64,000 bases of DNA from positions 310,001 to 374,000 of the forward strand of contig QFWS01000003.1 of the NCBI GenBank assembly GCA_003144015.1. Reading direction: 5' to 3'. The notes under the pieces were generated by a model. The model was not told the origin of the DNA. It worked only from the letters and a program-made list of their open reading frames with translations, and did not search any database. Both the position numbers and the translations under genes were made by a program. Positions 53,926-61,700 of the stretch are shown here, piece after piece. The DNA is from Flavobacteriaceae bacterium LYZ1037. Lineage in GTDB: Bacteria; Bacteroidota; Bacteroidia; Flavobacteriales; Flavobacteriaceae. Each line of letters opens with the position of its first letter. The first letter of the stretch is position 1.

Positions 53926-54234
53926 ATGTATAAACTAACTGTATTGTATGGTCATCCAACAAATGCTGAAGCCTTTGAGAAATACTACAAAGAGAAACAT
54001 TTGCCACTTGCTTCAACTATGGAAGGTGTGGAAAAACTTGAAGTAACCAAGTTACTTGGGACACCAGATGGTCAAAAAGCCGATTATTATAGAATGGCAG
54101 AAATGTACTTTTCTAGTGTTGAGCAAATGCAAGAAACCATGGGGTCTCCAGAAGGACAAGCAACCGTTAACGATCTATCCAACTTCGCAACAGGAGGAGT
54201 CAATGTAATTGTAGGTATAACCGAAAATGATTAA
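53926..54234 (+). CDS. EthD family reductase-like protein
   Basis: A 102-residue ferredoxin-like-fold protein of the EthD family: LTVLYGHPTNAEAFEKYYKEKHLPLASTM at the start and the MYFSSVEQMQETMGSPEGQATVNDLSNFATGG segment are characteristic. EthD was first described in ethyl-tert-butyl-ether degradation clusters, but most members are of unknown activity and many bind small molecules as dimers. It lies between the first and second FIST genes with 16-nt gaps on both sides, an unusual insert into a run of paralogous sensors. It may produce, consume or bind the ligand the sensors read; that is inference. Confidence 0.9.
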   Translation: MYKLTVLYGHPTNAEAFEKYYKEKHLPLASTMEGVEKLEVTKLLGTPDGQKADYYRMAEMYFSSVEQMQETMGSPEGQATVNDLSNFATGGVNVIVGITEND

Positions 54235-54250
54235 CAACTTAAAAGAATAA

Positions 54251-55390
54251 ATGATTTCAAAAACAGTAAAAGGCAATTCAACCGAAGCTATCAAAAAAGA
54301 AATTGACAAGGCAACTTCTGATGGTTTCAAGCCAACATTAGCCATTGTTTTCACTTCAATTAAACAAGACTGGAAAGCTATTATTGATGTATTGAACCAA
54401 AAAGAAATTGCTGTTTTTGGAGCTACTACATCAGGCGAATTTATAGATGGAGATATTGAAGAAGGTAGCATGGTCTTGATGCTGCTCGATATAAACCCTA
54501 AGCATTTCAGAGTTCTATTTCTTGAAACAGGTGAACATACAACCCATGAAAATGCAAAACAAATTGGTATAGCTGGAAAAAACACCTTTAATAATCCTGC
54601 TTTTATTATCGCTTCAGGTTGGTTGCACATAGATGGTGAAAAAATCATTGAAGGCATCATTGAAGGTTTTGGTAATGAAGTAACCGTTTTTGGAGGCATG
54701 GCAGGAGACGATTTAGCCATGCAAGGACCACTAGTTTTTACAAATGAAAAAAGTGCCGTGAATGGTTTGCTTGCATTAATTGTTGATGAAGATAAAATTG
54801 AAATCAATGGTATTGCAACTTGTGGTTGGAAACCTATTGGAACCACCAAAACTGTTACAAAAAGTGAAGGTAATATTGTTTATACAATAGATGATAAACC
54901 CGCTCTTGATATGGTCATGAAGTACCTTGGTCTCGATATAGATTTAGATTCTGGAAATGATGTTCTGACCAATATTGGCGCTTATTACCCTTTACAATTA
55001 GAAAGAGAAAATGTAACTCCTGTGATGCGTACTGCAATGTGGGGAAATAAAGAAGACCGTTCTCTTATTTGTGCAGGCACAGTACCACAAGGAGCTAAAG
55101 TCAGGTTTTCACTTCCTCCAGATTTTGATGCTATTGAACAAGTAATTGACGAATGCAAAGAAGTGAAAAAAGAACGGCAAAAGGAAGCTGATGCACTTAT
55201 CATGTTTTCCTGTATTAGTCGTCATTTATCTTTTGGTATTTTAATGACAGAAGAAATCGAGCAGGTGAAACAAGTTTGGGATGCTCCAATGGTTGGCTTT
55301 TTTAGCTATGGCGAATTCGGAAAATCAAAAACCGGAAAGCATGAATTTCACAATAACACTTGTTGTGTCGTGGCATTAAAAGAAAAATAA
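54251..55390 (+). CDS. FIST domain protein 2
   Basis: A 379-residue FIST_N/FIST_C protein. Diagnostic segments are FGATTSGEFIDGDIEEGSM, GGMAGDDLAM, ATCGWKPIGTTKTVTKSEGN and FSCISRHLSFGILMTEEIEQVK, with the C-terminal NNTCCVVALKEK. It is more like FIST 3 than FIST 1 or 4 (shared start K-T-V/I-K-x-N-S-T-E-x-I and shared LDIDPKHF-like segment), so copies 2 and 3 come from the latest duplication. The third gene follows after 3 nt. There is no output domain and no membrane segment, so it is a cytoplasmic ligand-binding component. Confidence 0.93.
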   Translation: MISKTVKGNSTEAIKKEIDKATSDGFKPTLAIVFTSIKQDWKAIIDVLNQKEIAVFGATTSGEFIDGDIEEGSMVLMLLDINPKHFRVLFLETGEHTTHENAKQIGIAGKNTFNNPAFIIASGWLHIDGEKIIEGIIEGFGNEVTVFGGMAGDDLAMQGPLVFTNEKSAVNGLLALIVDEDKIEINGIATCGWKPIGTTKTVTKSEGNIVYTIDDKPALDMVMKYLGLDIDLDSGNDVLTNIGAYYPLQLERENVTPVMRTAMWGNKEDRSLICAGTVPQGAKVRFSLPPDFDAIEQVIDECKEVKKERQKEADALIMFSCISRHLSFGILMTEEIEQVKQVWDAPMVGFFSYGEFGKSKTGKHEFHNNTCCVVALKEK

Positions 55391-55393
55391 AAG

Positions 55394-56536
55394 ATGAAAT
55401 CAAAAACAATAAAAGCCAATTCCACAGAAACCATTATCAAAGAAATTGATAAGACAACTTCTGATGGATTCAAGCCAACTTTAGCAGTTGTTTTTTCTTC
55501 TATAAAGAGAGACTGGCTTAGCGTAAGTAATGTTTTAAACAAAAAAGAAATTACTGTATTTGGTGCGACAACTGCTGGAGAGTTTATTGATGGTGATATT
55601 GAAGAAGGTAGCATTGTCATCATGTTGCTCGATATGAATCCTGCGTATTTTAAATTAGAATTTCTTGAGACAAGTACAGAAACTACTATAGAAGATGCTA
55701 AAAAGTTAGGAATTATTGGTAAAGAAACCTATACCAATCCAGCATTCATCATAGCAACAGGTGGAATTTTCATAGATGGCGAACAAATTGTGGATGGCAT
55801 CATGCAAGGTTTTGGAGAGGAGGCCACCATTTTTGGAGGGATGGCAGGAGATGATTTGATTGCTGAAAAACCCATTGTTTTTACCAACAATAAAAATAAA
55901 GATAACGCCTTAATAGCACTCATCATAGATGAAGACAAAATAGATGTAAGAGGTATCGCTAGCTGTGGTTGGGAAGCTATTGGAACTTCAAAAACAGTGA
56001 CCAAAAGCGAAGGCAATATTGTATATACTATTGACGACAAACCAGCATTGGATATGTTAATGAAATACCTTGGTGTAGATGTAAAGCAAGATGATAACAA
56101 AGGCATCGTTGCATTTCACAATTCTTGGTATTACCCACTTCAATTGGAAAGAGAAAACGGTGATACTGTAATACGTGCAACCAGATTTGCAAACAGTGAA
56201 GATCGTTCACTTATCTGTACTGGAAGCGTACCTCAAGGTGCTCAAATCAAGTTTTCACTGCCTCCAGATTTTGACGCCATTGAAACAGTTGTTGCAGAAT
56301 GTGCTAGTATTAAAGATAATGAGCAACAACAGGCTGATGCATTAATCATGTTCTCGTGTGTAAGCAGACATTTATCATTTGGAGCCTTAATGAAAGAAGA
56401 AATAGAACAAGTTCAAAATATTTGGAATGCGCCTATGGTAGGCTTTTTTACCTATGGCGAATATGGAAAATCTAAAATTGGTACAAACGAATTTCATAAC
56501 AACGCCTGTTGTGTCGTGGCCTTAAAAGAAAAGTAA
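55394..56536 (+). CDS. FIST domain protein 3
   Basis: A 380-residue close paralogue of FIST 2, 3 nt downstream of it. It shares FGATTAGEFIDGDIEEGSI, GGMAGDDL, CGWEAIGTSKTVTKSEGNIVYTIDDKPALDMLMKYLGV and FSCVSRHLSFGALMKEEIEQV. Differences are concentrated in the segment just before the FIST_C repeat (KQDDNKGIVAFHNSWYYPLQ against DSGNDVLTNIGAYYPLQ), the kind of variation expected if ligand preference has shifted. Cytoplasmic, with no output domain. Confidence 0.93.
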   Translation: MKSKTIKANSTETIIKEIDKTTSDGFKPTLAVVFSSIKRDWLSVSNVLNKKEITVFGATTAGEFIDGDIEEGSIVIMLLDMNPAYFKLEFLETSTETTIEDAKKLGIIGKETYTNPAFIIATGGIFIDGEQIVDGIMQGFGEEATIFGGMAGDDLIAEKPIVFTNNKNKDNALIALIIDEDKIDVRGIASCGWEAIGTSKTVTKSEGNIVYTIDDKPALDMLMKYLGVDVKQDDNKGIVAFHNSWYYPLQLERENGDTVIRATRFANSEDRSLICTGSVPQGAQIKFSLPPDFDAIETVVAECASIKDNEQQQADALIMFSCVSRHLSFGALMKEEIEQVQNIWNAPMVGFFTYGEYGKSKIGTNEFHNNACCVVALKEK

Positions 56537-56539
56537 AAA

Positions 56540-57700
56540 ATGAGATCAAAATCAATACATGGTAAATCTGTTTCTGACATCCAAAGTGAATTGGATAATG
56601 CAATGGTTGATAGATTTAACCCAACTTTAGCCATTGTCTTTATTTCTGTAAAGCAAGACAGAAAGGCTATTTGTGACTTGTTAGATTCAATAAATATTGA
56701 TGTCTTTGGAGCCACATCTTGTGGCGAATTTATTAATGGCCACCAGACTGAAGGTGCAATAGCCATATTACTTCTTGAAGTAGCTAAAGAAAATTATAAC
56801 ATCTTGTTTGAAGATATAGAAGATACTAATCTAGATAACGCGGTCTCCAATTTGGCTAATAATGCGCTCAATCAATTTGCTAACCCATCACTCATCCTTT
56901 GCAGTTCAGGAATAAATTTAAAAGAAGAATTTTTAGATGGTGAAAAATTAGTAAATAGTATGAAAAAAAGCCTTGGAGCAGAAAAAATATTCTTTGGTGG
57001 TTTGGCTGGAGACGATTGGACATTAAAAGGAAGTTTTGTGTTCACAAATAAAAAAGATTCAGATAATGGTATCGTTGCTTTAGTATTAGACGGAAATAAA
57101 ATCGCTTTAAAAGGAATGGCAGTAACTGGCTGGAAACCAATGGGAATTAGAAGAACTGTCACCAAAAGTAAGGGTAATTTACTCTACGAGATAGATGGTA
57201 AATCTGCTGTTGAACTATACTTGAAATATTTAGGAAAAGAAGAAAAACTATCGGATCAAAATTTTAAAATATACGAGGAAATAGGGTTTGAATATCCCTT
57301 CATTGTAGAGAGAGATAAAACCGAAACCATTCTGAAAACGCCTGTGAATATTGACAGTAAAGAAAAGGCACTTGTTATGAACATCCCTATGGAAGAGGAT
57401 TCAAAATTTTGGTTCACACAACCACCAGAATTCAATATCGTTGAAGAAGTAATTGAAAAAGCAACCCAATTAAAACAAGACATCAATAAAGGAGTTGATG
57501 CCCTGTTAATTTTTTCGTGTGCAGGAAGACAACCTATTCTTGGACCCATGTCAACAGAAGAGAACGAAGGCCTCGCCGAACTTTGGAAAACACCTATGGC
57601 TGGATTTTTTACCTATGGCGAAATAGGCAGGTCGTATCAAGGCAAGCAAAATTTTCATGCAGGTGCATGTTGCTGGGTAACATTAAAAGAAAAAGCATGA
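56540..57700 (+). CDS. FIST domain protein 4 (divergent copy)
   Basis: A 386-residue FIST_N/FIST_C protein and the most diverged of the four. It keeps FGATSCGEF, GGLAGDDW, VTGWKPMGIRRTVTKSKGNLLYEIDGKSAVELYLKYLG and FSCAGRQPILGPMSTEENEGL. It lacks the Met-Arg-like strand of the others (residues about 250-270 read PFIVERDKTETILKTPVNID), and the usual P-Q-G turn is replaced by MEEDSKFWFTQPPEF. The end CCWVTLKEKA differs from CCVVALKEK. Its stop overlaps the kinase start codon (ATGA at 57697-57700), so translation is probably coupled to the kinase. This copy may be the direct partner of the kinase; that is inference. Confidence 0.92.
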   Translation: MRSKSIHGKSVSDIQSELDNAMVDRFNPTLAIVFISVKQDRKAICDLLDSINIDVFGATSCGEFINGHQTEGAIAILLLEVAKENYNILFEDIEDTNLDNAVSNLANNALNQFANPSLILCSSGINLKEEFLDGEKLVNSMKKSLGAEKIFFGGLAGDDWTLKGSFVFTNKKDSDNGIVALVLDGNKIALKGMAVTGWKPMGIRRTVTKSKGNLLYEIDGKSAVELYLKYLGKEEKLSDQNFKIYEEIGFEYPFIVERDKTETILKTPVNIDSKEKALVMNIPMEEDSKFWFTQPPEFNIVEEVIEKATQLKQDINKGVDALLIFSCAGRQPILGPMSTEENEGLAELWKTPMAGFFTYGEIGRSYQGKQNFHAGACCWVTLKEKA

Positions 57701-58743
57701 ATCAACACCTCAAACATATTTTAGATTTTATTGAAAGTTCAAATCACTTTTCTGAAGATGACAAAGCTGCCTTATTAAAATCGGTAAAGAGTGCCGATAA
57801 AGATTTGCTCATTTCAGATTTTAAATTAGAACGAACTGAAAAAGTAAAACGCACCACTGCTATTTTATTAGAGGAAACCATTGAAGAATTAGAGCATAAA
57901 CGAAAAGCTATAGAAGACACAAACAATGCACTTCAAAAATCGTTAGATGAGCTTAAAGCGACTCAAACTCAATTAATTCAATCCGAAAAAATGGCAAGTT
58001 TAGGTGAATTGACTGCTGGAATTGCCCATGAAATTCAAAACCCTTTAAACTTTGTCAATAATTTTTCAGAAGTCAGTAAAGAATTACTCGAAGAAATGTT
58101 GGAAGAAATTGAAAATGGCGACATGGAAGAAGTCAATGCCATTGCACAAGATGTCATTCAGAATCTAGAGAAAATAAACCACCATGGAAAACGTGCAGAT
58201 GGTATTGTAAAAGGCATGTTACAACATAGCCGAAGCAGTTCTGGAGTAAAAGAATTGACAGATGTCAATGTTTTGGTAGATGAATATTTACGTCTGGCTT
58301 ATCATGGCTTACGTGCTAAAGACAAATCGTTTAATGCTGCATTGGAAACACATTTAGATGATAATATTAAAAGAATAAGTATTGTCTCTCAAGATATAGG
58401 TCGTGTGGTTTTAAACCTTATTACCAATGCTTTTTATGCTGTGAACGAAAAGAAAAAAAAACAAACTGATGCTTATGAACCAAAAGTAACTGTTGAAACA
58501 AAAAAATTAAAAGATGCCATAGAAATTTCTGTAAAAGACAACGGAAATGGCATTCCTAAAAAAGTATTGGATAAAATATTTCAACCGTTTTTTACAACCA
58601 AACCTACTGGACAAGGGACAGGATTAGGCTTATCCTTAAGTTACGATATTATTAAAGCACATGGTGGCGACATTAAAGTAAACACCAAAGAAAACGAAGG
58701 CACAGCATTCATTATCACATTACCAACAACCAACAACGCATGA
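57697..58743 (+). CDS. Cytoplasmic sensor histidine kinase
   Basis: A soluble histidine kinase of 348 residues. Translation starts at ATG 57697, overlapping FIST 4. An upstream in-frame start at 57517 lies inside that gene and is rejected. The N-terminal about 110 residues form a helical and coiled-coil region (EETIEELEHKRKAIEDTNNALQKSLDELKATQTQLIQSEKM) with no sensor domain of its own. The phospho-acceptor H-box is SLGELTAGIAHEIQNPLNFVNN. The ATPase has the N-box NLITNAFYAV, the G1 box DNGNGIP and G2 GQGTGLGLSLSYDII. Lacking a sensor, it probably takes input from the FIST proteins or from the large downstream protein. Its stop overlaps the start of that ORF. Confidence 0.95.
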   Translation: MNQHLKHILDFIESSNHFSEDDKAALLKSVKSADKDLLISDFKLERTEKVKRTTAILLEETIEELEHKRKAIEDTNNALQKSLDELKATQTQLIQSEKMASLGELTAGIAHEIQNPLNFVNNFSEVSKELLEEMLEEIENGDMEEVNAIAQDVIQNLEKINHHGKRADGIVKGMLQHSRSSSGVKELTDVNVLVDEYLRLAYHGLRAKDKSFNAALETHLDDNIKRISIVSQDIGRVVLNLITNAFYAVNEKKKKQTDAYEPKVTVETKKLKDAIEISVKDNGNGIPKKVLDKIFQPFFTTKPTGQGTGLGLSLSYDIIKAHGGDIKVNTKENEGTAFIITLPTTNNA

Positions 58744-61700
58744 AACTGACAAAAAAAATAGAAACCGAAATCTGGAAGATTTATGATACTTGGATGCAAG
58801 GATACCTGAATGCAGATGTCGAAACATATAATTATTATTTTGATGAAGACTATCATTTTATAGGCTCGACAAACAATGAAGAATTTCTAAACAAAAAAGA
58901 TACTACAGATTTTTTTAAAGCTACAGGAGACCAATTTGCTGGATTGACAGATTTGCGTAAGGAAACCAAAACAATTGAAGTTTTTGGAGAACATGTTTTT
59001 ATAACCCATTTTTTTGATGCTTGGTTTAAAAACGAAAAAGATTGGAGTTATTATGGGAGATTTCGATTTTCTTCTGTAATGCATAAAACTAAAGAAGGCT
59101 GGCGTTTTATATATCAACATTTTTCAATGCCAGACTCTAAATCAGAAGAAGGACAAACCATTGGCTTCGATAAAGTCCATCTTGAAAATCAAGAGCTTCG
59201 AGAAGCTATTCAACGTAGAACTACAGAACTAGAGCAAAAAAATCGTGAACTCGAAGTAGAAACAGCTTTAGAACGCATTCGCGCACAAGCAGTAGCCATG
59301 AAAGAATCCACAGATTTGCTGGATATTGTGGTAACCATGCGCAATGAGTTTATTAAACTTGGTCACGAAGCACATTATTTCTGGCACATGATGTGGCTCC
59401 CAAAAACATACGAAAAAGCCATGACTTCAGGTGATGGTAGCAAAATTGGTTTTGTAATGGAGTTACCAAGGCACATACATGGCGACATTCCTCAATTAGC
59501 AAAATGGGAAAAAAGCAAAAAACCAACCGTTGTGTATGTCATGAATGTAGATGAGGCCATTGAATACGTTGACAAAATGATCAACCTAGGGGACTTTAAA
59601 AACATAGATCCACAAGCGCCAACACATGATGACATCAGGCATATTGGCGGCCTGACCTTTATCATGGCACGAACCACACATGGAGAAATTGGTTACTCTT
59701 TGCCTGGAATTGTAAAAAACCCTCCAAAAGAAGACATTGATATTTTAGTAAAATTTGCAGGCGCTTTTGATTTAGCACATCAGCGTTTCCTCGACCTACA
59801 AAAAGCTGAAAAACAAGCACGCGAAGTTCAAATAGAATTAGCACTTGAAAAAGTACGAAGCCGAACCATGGCAATGCAACGTAGTGAAGAATTGCAAGAA
59901 GCCTCTTTTTTATTAGATCAACAAATAAGAGCATTAGGCATTAAAACTTGGGGATGCGCTTTTAATATTTACGGAGAAAACGAATCAACCGAGTGGTTTG
60001 GAAACGAAGCTGGTATTTTACACACTTATACAGTTCCGAGAGAAGGCATATTTAAGGACTATTACAACAAAGGTCAAAAAGGTGAATCACTTGTCATTAA
60101 AGAGTTTTCTGGAGACGACTGTGTAGCTCATTACGAATATATGAGTTCACTTCCTGTTATAGGAGATGTATTAAAAACCTTAAAAAAAACAAACAATGGT
60201 TTTCCAACCTACCAAATAGACCATGTTGTTTATTTTAGGTATGGCTATCTATTATTCATTACGAGAGAACATGTACCAGACTCACATGATATTTTTAAAC
60301 GTTTTGCCAAAGTCTTTGAGCAAACCTACACACGTTTTCTAGACCTTCAAAAAGCTGAAGCGCAAGCCAGAGAAGCACAGATTGAAACTGCTTTAGAACG
60401 TGTAAGATCAAGTGCAATGGCTATGCACAAAAGTGATGATCTCACAAAAGCAGTAGATATTGTATTTTCAGAATTAAAACAATTAGAATTTAACACAGTT
60501 CGTTGTGGTATTGGCATTTTTAATGACCAGTCTAATAATGTAAATGTGTGGACTACCTCATCCAATAACAAGAAAGAAACCTCACATTTGTCTGGCGATG
60601 AAAAACTTGAAGGTCATCCACTTCTAGATGGAATCTACAATGCATGGAAAAAGCAAGTAGATTTTTCTTATACTTTAAAAAATAAAGATCTTGAAAATTA
60701 TTACCAGATTGTTTCAAATTCAAACCTTCCGGTCACTGCAACTATTGATGATGATAAATTAACAACTCAATACTACCATGTCGTTGTTTTTCCTGCAGGA
60801 GGACTTTTTGCCTTTAGTGACACCGAATTTACCCAAGATAAAAAACTATTAATGAAGCGTTTTGGAGAAGTATTTCACCTTTCCTTTACTCGTCACCTTG
60901 ATTTAAAACAAGCTGAAGCGCAAGCCAGAGAAGCTCGAATAGAAATGGCTTTAGAAAAAGTACGTTCGCGAACTATGGCCATGCAAAATAGTAGCGAATT
61001 GCCAGAAGCTGCCAACAACTTGTTTCTTCAAGTACAAGAATTAGGTATTCCTGCTTGGAGTGCTGGCTATTGTATTTGGGAGGACAACCAGAAAAGTGCT
61101 TGGTGCAATATGAGTAGTGAAGGTGAGATTCAAAAAGGATTCTCCTTACCTACTATTGGCGAAGGCTATAATTTTGAGAAACCGCTTAAAAATAACGAAC
61201 CATTTCATGTTGCAGAATTGGGTGGTAAGAAATTAGTAAAGCATTACGACTTTATGAAGACACTTCCAATTGTTGGAGAAGTTTTAGAAAACTTTGAAAA
61301 ATTAGGGATTGCATTACCAACCTTTCAAATTTTCCATATTGTTTTTTTTACGCATGGTTATCTCATGTTTATCACATACGAAGCTGTTCCAAACGATTGG
61401 GAAGTTTTTAAACGTTTTGGGAAAGTTTTTGAACAAACTTATACGCGCTTCCTAGACCTTCAGAAAGCAGAAGCACAAACTCGCGAAGCACAAATCGAAG
61501 CCGCCTTAGAACGTACACGTACTCAAAGTATGCTCATGCAACATTCTAATGAATTAAACACAACAGCTCAAGTTTTTCATGAGCAACTACAATTACTAGG
61601 TATAGATTCTGAATTCTCCTATTTATGGCTGCCGGACGAAACTGAAAAAAATCATCAGTTTTGGGCAACATGGAGTGAACGCAAGAAAAGAAAAACCATT

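Noticed and set aside
54175-54849. Reverse-strand ORF of 224 codons opposite FIST 2
   Set aside because: It lies wholly across strong FIST codons and the gene junction and has no recognisable motif. Similar reverse ORFs occur at the same place in the other FIST copies (55348-55623, 56494-56766), which shows that they are shadows of conserved forward codons.
57517-57696. N-terminal extension of the histidine kinase inside FIST 4
   Set aside because: The 60 extra residues are an Arg-rich out-of-frame reading of FIST 4 codons. The ATG at 57697 gives the normal coupled start.
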